Source: Bacteroidales bacterium F22 (GTDB lineage Bacteria; Bacteroidota; Bacteroidia; Bacteroidales; Bacteroidaceae). Taken from it: a DNA stretch of 64,000 bases. The first letter of the stretch is position 1. Each line of letters begins with the position of its first letter. The notes under the pieces are model-generated. The model was not told the origin of the DNA, ran no database searches, and saw only the letters and a program-made list of their open reading frames with translations. Shown in pieces: positions 9,861 to 18,647 of this stretch. The stretch lies in NCBI GenBank assembly GCA_029541985.1, contig CP095414.1, positions 2,639,001 to 2,703,000 on the forward strand. The letters run 5' to 3'. The translations under genes were made by a program, and so were the position numbers.

Positions 9861-10256
9861 TTAATGTTTAGCGGGAGTCATATCACCTTCGATAAATAGG
9901 CGAGTAATTTTCTTCACTGCATTTGTTCTCAATGTAATTGATTTTTTAAAATGACCAGGAAATTTACCTCTACCATTGTAAGTCACGAGGATAAACCCTT
10001 TGGCACCTGGTTTGATTGGTTCCTTGGTATATTCTGGCACAGTACAACCGCATGACGCTACTGCCTGATGGATGATAAGTGGCTTATCACCTGTATTTGT
10101 GAATAGGAATTTACATTTTACAATCGGATTTTCCTCAGGAAAAGTCCCCAAGTCAATCTTTGTTTTCTCGAATTTAATGTCAGCATCTGGAGCTGCTGCA
10201 ATAGCAGTAGTAAGGACCAAAAGCATCATTACTAATAGGGATGTAATCTTCTTCAT
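9861..10256 (-). CDS. DUF1573 exported protein
   Basis: A 131-residue protein with a signal peptide (KKITSLLVMMLLVLTTAIAA) is followed by one immunoglobulin-like DUF1573 domain. This contains the typical segment FLFTNTGDKPLIIHQAVASC and then GCTVP. These short proteins are abundant in Bacteroidetes, are exported, and have no firmly established biochemical role. The gene is in line with the downstream OPT and ETF genes (20-base gap) and 59 bases after the acyl-CoA ligase. Confidence 0.9.
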   Translation of the reverse strand: MKKITSLLVMMLLVLTTAIAAAPDADIKFEKTKIDLGTFPEENPIVKCKFLFTNTGDKPLIIHQAVASCGCTVPEYTKEPIKPGAKGFILVTYNGRGKFPGHFKKSITLRTNAVKKITRLFIEGDMTPAKH

Positions 10257-10315
10257 ATATTCTTTTTTTGTTTATGATTTTCTTTATCCAAAAGGATAAT
10301 CAATCTATATTTATT

Positions 10316-11974
10316 CTAACCTTTTGCTTCTTGATATAAGAAACGTTTGATACTCTTTTTAGGAGTTTTAGCAAATTCTTCTGGATATATTTTTATTTTA
10401 GCAATCTTGCTATATGCAGGAAGTTCAGTGTTGAGAGTTATGCGATTTTCCTCCATACGTTCTTCGATATCTTTCTGTTTCAAGCCATTAGAAAAAGCAT
10501 CATCGAAGTCTGGGAAAACAAGGGCAACTAACTTCTCACTTTGTTGAACGACAAGACTTTCTGCCACGTACGGAAGATTATTCAGTTTATCCTCTATCTC
10601 TTCAGGATAGATATTTTGTCCTGAAGCGCCCAAAAGCATATTTTTACTTCGTCCTTTGATGGTTAAGTTTCCTTCAGCATCAATGAGTCCTAAGTCACCA
10701 GTACGCATCCATCCATCTTCAGAAAGGACCTCTCTAGTTGCTTCTTCATTTTTGTAGTATCCAAGCATGATATTATCACCTTTGACTACTATCTCTCCCA
10801 CAATATTTTGAGGGTCGTCAGAAAGTATTTTTACCTCCATACGAGGAACAGCCTTTCCACAAGACCCCTCTTTGAAACGAGTCCAATCTTCATAGCAGAT
10901 AATTGGTCCAGCTTCTGTCATCCCATATCCCACGGTATATGGGAAATTGATTTCTTTAAGGAACTTCTCTATCTCTTTACTAAAAGCAGCACCGCCAACG
11001 ACCACCTCTATAAAATGGCCACCAAAAGCATTGATCATCTGTTCACGAATCTTTCCACGAATCTGATCATTAATCACCGGAAGCTTCATGAGCAACTTCA
11101 TCGTAGTTGTCTCTAGCTTGGGTAAGATATTCTTCTTGATGATTTTCTCTATGATAAGAGGTACTGCGATTACTAGGTTCGGCTTGACATCAGCAAAAGC
11201 TTGAAATATAATCTTAGGGCTAGGCATGCGTGTCAAGAAATAGATATGAGCTCCGACAGAAAATTCATAGATAAACTCAAAAGCTAATCCATACATATGA
11301 GCCATCGGCAACATAGAGACCAATCTGTCTCCAGCTTTGAGGTCAAGGACTTCACGAGCAAATGCATTATTGCTCCATAGACTACGATAAGGAAGCATCA
11401 CTCCTTTGCTATAACTAGTTGTTCCACTAGTATAGTTCAGGCAAGCCAATTCCTCAGGGTGATCATGATGATATTCGATATGTTTGATACGAAAGTTCTT
11501 AGGGTATTTCTCACCAAACATTTTATTTAGATTCTCACGAGCGTGAGTTAACTTCTTATTTCTTGATACCAACAAAGAGAAATTAGGCATGAAGAGTACT
11601 GCTTCGAGAAGAGGCATGGCTGCTTCATTTAAATTCTCCCACATAGTGTCACCCACAAAGAGAAGTTTAGCTTCACTATGATTAACTATATTGTGTACGT
11701 TGTCTGGCTTAAATTCGTGTAGTATAGGTACTGCGATAGCACCATAGGTAAGAGTGGCAAGGAAAGTAACTCCCCAATGAGAACTATTACGTCCGCAAAT
11801 GGCTATTTTATCTCCTTTAACTACACCTGAATTCTCAAAAAGTATATGTAACTTTTCAATTTTACGGGCTACATCTTTATATTGGAGTGTGGCTCCATTA
11901 TAGTCAGTAAGAGCATCGAGGTCCCAATTCTTTTTGATGCTATTCTCTATAAACGCGATAAAACTTTTATCCAT
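10316..11974 (-). CDS. Long-chain acyl-CoA synthetase (AMP-forming)
   Basis: The 552-residue protein is an ANL-superfamily adenylating enzyme. The P-loop-like motif YTSGTTSYSKGV (about residue 179) binds ATP, VGYGMTEAGP is the core adenylation motif, and GWMRTGDLG is the hinge region with its conserved aspartate. There is no carrier domain. It probably activates fatty acids to acyl-CoA. Start ATG 11974 (MDKSFIAFIE) is chosen over an upstream in-frame ATG at 11995 because it lies directly after the promoter leader and begins the conserved sequence. It heads the same-strand group that leads to ETF and the acyl-CoA dehydrogenase. Confidence 0.9.
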   Translation of the reverse strand: MDKSFIAFIENSIKKNWDLDALTDYNGATLQYKDVARKIEKLHILFENSGVVKGDKIAICGRNSSHWGVTFLATLTYGAIAVPILHEFKPDNVHNIVNHSEAKLLFVGDTMWENLNEAAMPLLEAVLFMPNFSLLVSRNKKLTHARENLNKMFGEKYPKNFRIKHIEYHHDHPEELACLNYTSGTTSYSKGVMLPYRSLWSNNAFAREVLDLKAGDRLVSMLPMAHMYGLAFEFIYEFSVGAHIYFLTRMPSPKIIFQAFADVKPNLVIAVPLIIEKIIKKNILPKLETTTMKLLMKLPVINDQIRGKIREQMINAFGGHFIEVVVGGAAFSKEIEKFLKEINFPYTVGYGMTEAGPIICYEDWTRFKEGSCGKAVPRMEVKILSDDPQNIVGEIVVKGDNIMLGYYKNEEATREVLSEDGWMRTGDLGLIDAEGNLTIKGRSKNMLLGASGQNIYPEEIEDKLNNLPYVAESLVVQQSEKLVALVFPDFDDAFSNGLKQKDIEERMEENRITLNTELPAYSKIAKIKIYPEEFAKTPKKSIKRFLYQEAKG

Positions 11975-12006
11975 AATTATGATTGCACAATTCATTTGTA
12001 ATTAGG

Positions 12007-12037
12007 CAAATTTACGTTTTTATCCCCAATATGCAAG
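12007..12037 (-). promoter_or_regulatory. Candidate promoter of the acyl-CoA ligase/ETF group
   Basis: On the minus strand, TAAATTTG (12014-12007) matches TAnnTTTG exactly. CTTG (12037-12034) lies 19 bases upstream and matches three of the four -33 bases. Transcription would start about 12000, a 26-base leader. Confidence 0.5.
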
Positions 12038-12074
12038 TAAAACTGTTATTTATTTGTTATTACGCGAACCATCC

Positions 12075-12105
12075 TTTGTAAATTCAATGAATCTATTTAC
12101 TTTTG
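12075..12105 (+). promoter_or_regulatory. Promoter of the mscS-family gene
   Basis: TTTG at 12075-12078 and TACTTTTG at 12098-12105 are separated by exactly 19 bases, a perfect fit to the Bacteroidetes promoter consensus. The predicted start of transcription, near 12112, leaves a leader of about 45 bases. Confidence 0.6.
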
Positions 12106-12157
12106 TTTTTAGTATATTTTTCATATGTAAAAAACAACAATAAAGAATAGATATTCA

Positions 12158-13441
12158 ATGAAAGAACAGACAGAATTTGCTTTGACTTTTTTTAATAAGC
12201 TTGTACTAAATCTATTAAATTTATCATCGAGTCATTTTAATCAAATTTTAGCTCAAGTAATCACGGTGTTGTGTGTCTTTTTGTTTGCCTACTTATGTAA
12301 TTGGACAATTAGATACCTCCTTATCCATGTAGTTACAAGAGTGGTTCGGGCAACAAAATTTAAATGGGATGATGTTCTTTTGGATCATGGTGTACTGATT
12401 CATCTATCTAAATTAGTCGCACCGATTATTATCTATTCCTTCATCCCTTTATCCCTTCCGAAAGAGACCTTCTGGTACATCGTTTTGGAGCGCTTTTCTT
12501 TAGTATACATTATGGTAAATGTAGCTCTTTCTTTCAACGCCTTTTTGCAGGCTGTTTATGAATTATATTCCAACAAAGAGAAATATAAGAATCGTCCAAT
12601 CAAAGGACTGCTACAGATTATTCAGATAATATTGATTATCTTAACCCTGGTAGTCTCAATAGCTATTATAGTTCATCGTTCACCAGTTGCACTGTTGACC
12701 GCTATGGGTGCTTCAGCTGCTATTCTTATGTTATTATTTAAGGATAGTATCCTTGGATTCGTGGCTGGCATTCAATTAGCTGCAAATGACATGGTCAATG
12801 TAGGTGATTGGATAGAGTTGCCAAGCCATGGCTTAAATGGTACGATTCTAGAGGTTAATCTCAATACAGTAAAAGTGCAGAATTGGGACAACACAATCAT
12901 TACAGTTCCTCCATATGCATTGGTGAGTGAAGGATTGATTAACTGGAAAGGAATGACAAATGGAGGTGGGCGCCGCATCAAACGTCACATCACTATAGAC
13001 CAATCGAGTGTCGATTTTTGTACTCCTGAGATGCTAGAAAGATACAGTAAAATAGGTATTCTCAAAAACTACATAGAAAAGACAGAGAAACGACTGAACG
13101 AATACAATAAGAAAAATGAAGTAGACAATACCATTTTAGTCAACGGGAGACGTCAAACCAATCTAGGTGTTTTTAGAGCTTATCTCGATAGTTATCTAGA
13201 GCACTTACCCGAAGTCAATCATGAGATGACATGTATGGTTCGACAGTTACAACCAACGGATGAAGGATTACCTATCGAATTATACTTCTTCAGTAATATT
13301 AAAGATTGGGTAGCGTATGAGAAAGTCCAATCTGATGTATTTGACCATGTGTTGGCCGTGTTACCTCACTTTGATTTACGTATTGCACAGAATCCTATAG
13401 GTAGTGATATACGTGAAGGAATTAAACACCTAAAGAATTAA
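12158..13441 (+). CDS. MscS-family mechanosensitive channel
   Basis: This 427-residue membrane protein has several N-terminal membrane segments. The pore-lining helix and beta domain typical of MscS follow (MGASAAILMLLFKDSILGFV, then VGDWIELPSHGLNGTILEVN). The C-terminal part is longer than in E. coli MscS and resembles the YbdG/YnaI-like group. These channels open on membrane tension and release solutes during hypo-osmotic shock. It is monocistronic, with its own promoter and hairpins on the 3' side. Confidence 0.92.
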   Translation: MKEQTEFALTFFNKLVLNLLNLSSSHFNQILAQVITVLCVFLFAYLCNWTIRYLLIHVVTRVVRATKFKWDDVLLDHGVLIHLSKLVAPIIIYSFIPLSLPKETFWYIVLERFSLVYIMVNVALSFNAFLQAVYELYSNKEKYKNRPIKGLLQIIQIILIILTLVVSIAIIVHRSPVALLTAMGASAAILMLLFKDSILGFVAGIQLAANDMVNVGDWIELPSHGLNGTILEVNLNTVKVQNWDNTIITVPPYALVSEGLINWKGMTNGGGRRIKRHITIDQSSVDFCTPEMLERYSKIGILKNYIEKTEKRLNEYNKKNEVDNTILVNGRRQTNLGVFRAYLDSYLEHLPEVNHEMTCMVRQLQPTDEGLPIELYFFSNIKDWVAYEKVQSDVFDHVLAVLPHFDLRIAQNPIGSDIREGIKHLKN

Positions 13442-13463
13442 AAAGATATTTTCAAAATAGTCC

Positions 13464-13540
13464 GACTCTCGTTGCATTATTGAGAGTCTGGTCTGAATCA
13501 AATAAGGAGTTGTATCGCTATAGATACAACTCCTTATTTG
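13464..13540. terminator. Two hairpins after the mscS-family gene
   Basis: A 7-base stem (GACTCTC at 13464 with GAGAGTC ending at 13488) is followed by a perfect 18-base stem at 13499-13540: AAATAAGGAGTTGTATC repeats in inverse order around the loop GCTATA. No T tract follows the second stem, so it could also act as an mRNA 3' stabiliser. Confidence 0.6.
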
Positions 13541-13647
13541 GTGAGTGGATTGCTGATATTAACTTTATCGTCTGTAGTTATTAGTAATATATTCATCAAA
13601 ATGTGTATCTTTACTCACTAACTTAGAATCTAATCAATTAATTATTC

Positions 13648-15876
13648 ATGAAAATCAAAAGACTATTCCTATTAAGTGTCATCTTCATGACCATGTCTAC
13701 GTATGCTCAAGTATCTGTAGTCCGAGACAATCATCAAGCAGTTTCCACCATTATAGTGGCAGGTGATGCTCAAGATGAAGAAGCTGCAAATCTGTTACAG
13801 CGATTCATCAATGAACAAACAGGAGTGAAATTAGCTGTAAAAATCGCTTCCAAATTGCCTTATCACCCATCGACAAATGATATTGTGATTGGTAATAAAC
13901 AAGTTCTCCCTACCAAGTTAGCAAATCAGCTGTCACAAGTGACTGAAGATGGTTTCTTGATGGCTACTCATGATGGAGTACTTAGTATCTGTCATGGCCC
14001 AGGTCATGGAAGTGTCTATGGAGTGGTGACGCTATTAGAAGATTATTGTGGTATCGATTATTGGAGTGACCACGAGTATACGGTACCTTCTAAGAATCAG
14101 TTGGAATTGCCGGCTATCAATCGTTTGGAAAATCCAACATTTGAATATCGGCAGAGTCAGAACTATGCAATGAAAGATGACCCAACTTACAAATTGTGGT
14201 ACCGTCTCGAAGAGCCAAAAGACGTTTTTGCAGCTGGATACTTTGTGCATTCATTCAATAAACTTCTTCCATCAGATGTATATGGCAAAGACCATCCTGA
14301 GTATTATGCCTATTATGATGGCAAACGCCATCCAGGTTCGGCTGTTCAATGGTGTTTAACTAATCCTGAGGTTTTTGAAATAGTCGCTAATCGTGTCGAT
14401 TCGATTTTCAAGGCAAATCCAGGGATGACACTTATTAGTGTCAGTCAGAATGATGGAAACAATACAAACTGTAGATGTCCTAAATGCAAAGCGATAGATG
14501 ATTATGAAGAAGCTCCTTCAGGTAGTGTCATTCGGTTTATAAATAAGTTAGCTAGACGTTTCCCTGATAAACAATTTTCCACGTTGGCTTACTTATATAC
14601 GATGCAACCACCCAAGCATGTGAAACCGTTACCTAATGTGTTGGTGATGCTTTGTGATATAGACTGTAATCGTGAAGTAAGCCTTACTGAGAACAAATCA
14701 GGACAAGAGTTTATGAAAGCACTTAAAGGGTGGGCTGCTATTACAGACCATCTATATGTGTGGGATTATGGAATCAATTTTGATAATTATCTTTCTCCAT
14801 TTCCTAACTTTCATATCCTCCAAGACAACATCAAACTTTTCAAGAAATATCATACGACGATGCATTTCTCACAGATAGCAAGTAATCGTGGTGGTAACTT
14901 TGCCGAATTGAGAACCTATCTTGTTTCTAAACTCATGTGGAATTGTGATGAAGATGTAGACAGCTTGATGCATCATTTCCTAAATGGGTACTATGGAGCT
15001 GCAGGACCATATCTTTATCGATATATCCGTATGATGGAAGGAGCCTTATTGGGTAGTGGTGACCGATTATGGATTTATGATTCTCCTGTTAGTTTCAAAA
15101 ATAGCATTTTGCGTCCTGCTTTACTTCGTCGATACAACGACTTGTTTGATGAGGCTGAACGGTCAGTAGCTGATTCACCTAAGTTGTTAGATCGCGTTCG
15201 TATCCAACGTTTGACACTTCAATATTCTACACTAGAATTGATGCGTGCTCAAGAGACAAAAAATATAGAAGATGTAAAGGCACTCTTAAATGTATTCGAA
15301 GCACGAGTAGCTAAGTACAAAGTACCTACGCTCAATGAACGCAGTAACTCACCTATAGACTATGCTCAACTGTACCGAAAACGTTTCTTACCTAGCAAGA
15401 AAATAAATTTGGCCTTGCACAGTGATATCCATTTTGATGTCAAGCCATCAGGACGCTATGCAGAGATTCCTGGTATCCTTACAGACGGTCTGTTCGGTGG
15501 AGGTAGTTTTGTCGAGAGTTGGGTTGGCTGGGAAGGTACTGATGCCTCTTTTGTCGTGGATATGAAATCGATAAAGGATATTCATAGCGTGTCTACTGAC
15601 TTCTTGCATCAACTCGGACAATGGGTGTTGCTACCAAAGAAAGTGACTTACAGTCTTTCTACTGATGGCGAACATTATGAATCTGTCTATACAGAGGTAA
15701 TCCCTGAGAATCGTAATCGACAAGTAGAGTATCGTCAAGTGACCTCGCAACTAGCTCATGCGACAAAAGCACGTTATATCCGTATTGATATCGAAGCGAC
15801 TAAGGTTTGTCCGACATGGCACTATGGTGTAGGACATCCTTGCTGGTTCTTCATCGATGAAGTGACCGTTTATTAG
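13648..15876 (+). CDS. Secreted DUF4838 protein with GH67-like N-domain and discoidin-like C-domain
   Basis: The 742-residue protein starts with a signal peptide ending near TYAQ (residues 1-20). An N-terminal alpha-glucuronidase-type (GH67 N) domain spans about residues 25-130. A DUF4838 catalytic-like barrel follows (segment VSQNDGNNTNCRCPKCKAID), and the C-terminal 140 residues form a F5/8 type C-like carbohydrate-binding fold (VESWVGWEGTDASFVVD). Such proteins are probable glycoside hydrolases of unknown substrate. The CxCxxC segment could hold a metal. The gene stands alone between terminators, with a near-consensus TATCTTTA box about 40 bases upstream. Confidence 0.85.
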   Translation: MKIKRLFLLSVIFMTMSTYAQVSVVRDNHQAVSTIIVAGDAQDEEAANLLQRFINEQTGVKLAVKIASKLPYHPSTNDIVIGNKQVLPTKLANQLSQVTEDGFLMATHDGVLSICHGPGHGSVYGVVTLLEDYCGIDYWSDHEYTVPSKNQLELPAINRLENPTFEYRQSQNYAMKDDPTYKLWYRLEEPKDVFAAGYFVHSFNKLLPSDVYGKDHPEYYAYYDGKRHPGSAVQWCLTNPEVFEIVANRVDSIFKANPGMTLISVSQNDGNNTNCRCPKCKAIDDYEEAPSGSVIRFINKLARRFPDKQFSTLAYLYTMQPPKHVKPLPNVLVMLCDIDCNREVSLTENKSGQEFMKALKGWAAITDHLYVWDYGINFDNYLSPFPNFHILQDNIKLFKKYHTTMHFSQIASNRGGNFAELRTYLVSKLMWNCDEDVDSLMHHFLNGYYGAAGPYLYRYIRMMEGALLGSGDRLWIYDSPVSFKNSILRPALLRRYNDLFDEAERSVADSPKLLDRVRIQRLTLQYSTLELMRAQETKNIEDVKALLNVFEARVAKYKVPTLNERSNSPIDYAQLYRKRFLPSKKINLALHSDIHFDVKPSGRYAEIPGILTDGLFGGGSFVESWVGWEGTDASFVVDMKSIKDIHSVSTDFLHQLGQWVLLPKKVTYSLSTDGEHYESVYTEVIPENRNRQVEYRQVTSQLAHATKARYIRIDIEATKVCPTWHYGVGHPCWFFIDEVTVY

Positions 15877-15899
15877 TAAACAGTTAGCCTAAAAATAGG

Positions 15900-15951
15900 A
15901 TGCCCAGCAACTGTCTTGTTATCTAAACAAGGGTTGCTGGGCATTTATTTT
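15900..15951. terminator. Bidirectional terminator between the DUF4838 gene and nudC
   Basis: ATGCCCAGCAAC pairs with GTTGCTGGGCAT, followed by TTATTTT on the plus side. The genes converge here, so the hairpin can serve both. Confidence 0.85.
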
Positions 15952-16001
15952 ATATGACGGGACAGTACACTATCTTTGCACGTTAGATATCCTCTAATGG
16001 C

Positions 16002-16949
16002 TTAGACTTCTCCTTTACATGTCAAATAATGATCGATTAATTTACGAGCTAGACTAATCTTCTTAGGAACGACAGGGAGTTCGTCCAAACGATAAAATTT
16101 ACCATTGAGCAATTCTTCCTCTTGCAAGATAAGATTTCCAGAATCATATTCCGCTGTAAACCCAATCATCAGTTCAGAAGGATATGCCCATGGTTGTGAA
16201 GCAAAATACTTGAGATTCTTAATGGATAAGTTCGTTTCTTCTTTAATTTCTCTATGTACGGTTTCTTCTATTGTTTCTCCTACTTCTACATATCCAGCGA
16301 CTAACCCTTTGAAGTCTTTTCTGAATGTTTTTGCTTGAACCAAGAGTATTTTATCATGTAGATAATTAGGATCATCTTTTGGTCTCTTCTTATAAATCAA
16401 AACAATCATAGCGGGACTGATACGTGGGAACGTTTCTAAGCCACAATTGGGACATCTGACCATATTCGGTAATACTTGCACTACCTTGGTTCCACAATGT
16501 CCGCAATACCTATGCGTCTTTTCCCAGTGAATCAGTTGTTTTGCTTTCGCCGCAGCGACGTGCAAAGGAAGGGCAATCATATCGTAAGCCTCTCTAAATC
16601 CGACCCATTTGTAAGTCAAAGCATCATCTTCCAAAGGAATTGATTTGGCGATGACATCAGGTGAAAGGAGTTCATCAATCCCTACTGCTTTTGCAATAGG
16701 ATGAGTACTACCCGGTAATGTAATCTGATGTATCATTTTTGACGCATCAACCTCCATAGGCATCTTTTCCCCTTGAGGTAAGACACACGTATCAGTTCGT
16801 TTATCATAAACGATTAAGATTTTCTCATCACATAAGACGATCAAATAATCTGTAGCAGTGACAGTCTCGTCTTTTGGCCGTCTATTTTCTAAGTAAGTCT
16901 CAGCAGTTACTAACTCGCTGAAACTGTGTATGTTATTTATATCTATCAT
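16002..16949 (-). CDS. nudC: NAD+ diphosphatase (NADH pyrophosphatase)
   Basis: The 315-residue protein has all NudC hallmarks: a four-cysteine zinc ribbon (CGHCG ... CPNCG), a Nudix box (GYVEVGETIEETVHREIKEE) and, downstream, the NADH-specific motif SQPWAYPSE. The enzyme hydrolyses NAD(H) to NMN(H) and AMP, and NudC enzymes can also remove NAD caps from RNA. The start overlaps the end of the cytidine deaminase gene by four bases, so the two are translationally coupled. Confidence 0.95.
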   Translation of the reverse strand: MIDINNIHSFSELVTAETYLENRRPKDETVTATDYLIVLCDEKILIVYDKRTDTCVLPQGEKMPMEVDASKMIHQITLPGSTHPIAKAVGIDELLSPDVIAKSIPLEDDALTYKWVGFREAYDMIALPLHVAAAKAKQLIHWEKTHRYCGHCGTKVVQVLPNMVRCPNCGLETFPRISPAMIVLIYKKRPKDDPNYLHDKILLVQAKTFRKDFKGLVAGYVEVGETIEETVHREIKEETNLSIKNLKYFASQPWAYPSELMIGFTAEYDSGNLILQEEELLNGKFYRLDELPVVPKKISLARKLIDHYLTCKGEV

Positions 16950-17425
16950 AATAATATATCTTTCCCAAATTGAATGGGGAGTAAACTTGATGCCGATGAC
17001 AATTCATAAACTTCTTCATCGCTGTAAAGAAGGATGCGCATCGATTGTTTGAATCTTTGTTCCGTCTCAAGCATCACTTGTCTACATGCTCCACAAGGTG
17101 CGATGGGGGTATCAATAAATTTATTGTTGCTATATGCTGCGATTGCTAGACATTCAGCTGGTTGGTCAGGATATTGAGCACCTGCATAAAAGAGTGCCGT
17201 GCGCTCAGCACAGGTCCCCGAAGGATAAGCTGCATTTTCTTGATTGGAACCAGTGACAACTACTCCATTGCTAAGTCTGAGGGCAGCTCCGACTTTGAAA
17301 GATGAATAAGGAGAATAGCTCGTCTTAGTTGCCTCTTTAGCTTGATCAATCAAAGCTCTGTCTGCTTCATTTAGTTCACTATATTTGAAGCTCTTAACTT
17401 TAGTCTCTATTGTGATATCTTTCAT
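16946..17425 (-). CDS. cdd: Cytidine deaminase
   Basis: This 159-residue enzyme has the zinc-binding pair TCAERTALFY (Cys ligand and catalytic Glu) and PCGACRQVMLE. It deaminates cytidine and deoxycytidine to uridine in pyrimidine salvage. A TAACTTTG box at 17457-17450 on the minus strand, with ATTG at 17480-17477 20 bases upstream, is the likely promoter of the cdd-nudC pair. Confidence 0.95.
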   Translation of the reverse strand: MKDITIETKVKSFKYSELNEADRALIDQAKEATKTSYSPYSSFKVGAALRLSNGVVVTGSNQENAAYPSGTCAERTALFYAGAQYPDQPAECLAIAAYSNNKFIDTPIAPCGACRQVMLETEQRFKQSMRILLYSDEEVYELSSASSLLPIQFGKDILL

Positions 17426-17558
17426 GACTTATGTATTTAATTGGATTCACAAAGTTAGTAGGTTATTAGGAATTTCCAATCAATTTCACCAATTTTGTCA
17501 AACGATATGATTATTAATAGAAATAGTGGCATATAATGCCCTAAACTCATTGACAAAT

Positions 17559-18509
17559 ATGATAGCTAAAAAAACCTTTTTTCCTTCTTTCTTCTCTAGA
17601 ATATTCGTAGTCTTTGTGGGCGTTCTTTTTTTATGGTCTTGTGGAACTTCGAAACATGTGGTTAGAAAAAGTCATTCTTCTACTTATCAGAAACAGTCTT
17701 ATAATAATTACATTCGCAAATATAGTCCCATTGCGGTCGAGCAGATGAAGCGATTTGAAATACCTGCAAGTATTACTCTCGCTCAAGGGCTTCTCGAAAG
17801 CGGTGCAGGAAATAGTACTTTAGCAAGAAAGAGTAACAATCACTTTGGTATCAAATGTCATCGCGGTTGGAAAGGACGCAAAGTATATCATGATGATGAC
17901 CGTGCCCATGAATGTTTTAGGGCGTATCCCAACGTAGCTGAATCTTATGAGGACCATAGCCGATTCTTAATCAGTTCTCCACGATATAGCAAACTGTTCT
18001 CCTACAAAATCACTGATTATAGTAAATGGGCTCGAGGACTCAAAGCAGCGGGTTATGCTACGAATCCAAATTATGCAAATTTGTTGATAGGTATCATCGA
18101 GAACTACAAATTATATAGATACGATCAGCATGACGGCGCTCTTGAGGCAGCTGTAGACCAAATGAATTATACCCATAAAATGGGTATTGCAAATGGATTG
18201 GTCTATTTGATAGTGAGAGAGGGAGATACCTTTAAGTCATTGTCTGCTGAAACAGGTATTTCCGCATCTCGAATCCGTAAATACAACGAGCTTGATAAAT
18301 ATCATCCTATAGAAGCAGGGGATATAATCTATCTTCATACAAAGAAGACCAAGGCAGCTAAATCTTGTCATTACCACACTGTAAAAGCTGGAGATTCGAT
18401 GTATCTCATATCACAGCGATATGGCATTCGGATGAAATACCTCTTCAGACGCAATTACTTATCGTGGGATTACATCCCTAAAGTAGGCGATCGTTTGAAA
18501 CTAAGATAA
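17559..18509 (+). CDS. Peptidoglycan glucosaminidase lipoprotein with two LysM domains
   Basis: The 316-residue protein has a signal peptide and lipobox (LFLWSC, Cys28). A GH73 glucosaminidase domain follows (IPASITLAQGLLESGAGNST, with the catalytic Glu in LLESG, then SNNHFGIKCH). Two LysM repeats lie near residues 220-265 and 272-316 (YLIVREGDTF and YHTVKAGDSM). It should cleave beta-1,4-linked N-acetylglucosamine in peptidoglycan while anchored in the envelope. ATG 17559 is preferred over 17526 because it gives a compact signal peptide. Confidence 0.92.
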   Translation: MIAKKTFFPSFFSRIFVVFVGVLFLWSCGTSKHVVRKSHSSTYQKQSYNNYIRKYSPIAVEQMKRFEIPASITLAQGLLESGAGNSTLARKSNNHFGIKCHRGWKGRKVYHDDDRAHECFRAYPNVAESYEDHSRFLISSPRYSKLFSYKITDYSKWARGLKAAGYATNPNYANLLIGIIENYKLYRYDQHDGALEAAVDQMNYTHKMGIANGLVYLIVREGDTFKSLSAETGISASRIRKYNELDKYHPIEAGDIIYLHTKKTKAAKSCHYHTVKAGDSMYLISQRYGIRMKYLFRRNYLSWDYIPKVGDRLKLR

Positions 18510-18571
18510 CATTTTTCTTACCGAAATGATGTTTGCTTTCGGTGTACTAGCCTAGAGCTATCTCTGGAAAA

Positions 18572-18618
18572 ACAAAAACGGCTGTATTTACCAAAAGGTA
18601 AATACAACCGTTTTTTTT
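18572..18618. terminator. Bidirectional terminator after the LysM glucosaminidase
   Basis: A stem of about 18 bases (AAACGGCTGTATTTACC with GGTAAATACAACCGTTT, one mismatch) around AAAA is followed by eight T. It lies between convergent genes. Confidence 0.9.
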
Positions 18619-18647
18619 AGTTTTTTGAGCTTTTAGAGCCCACTTGG

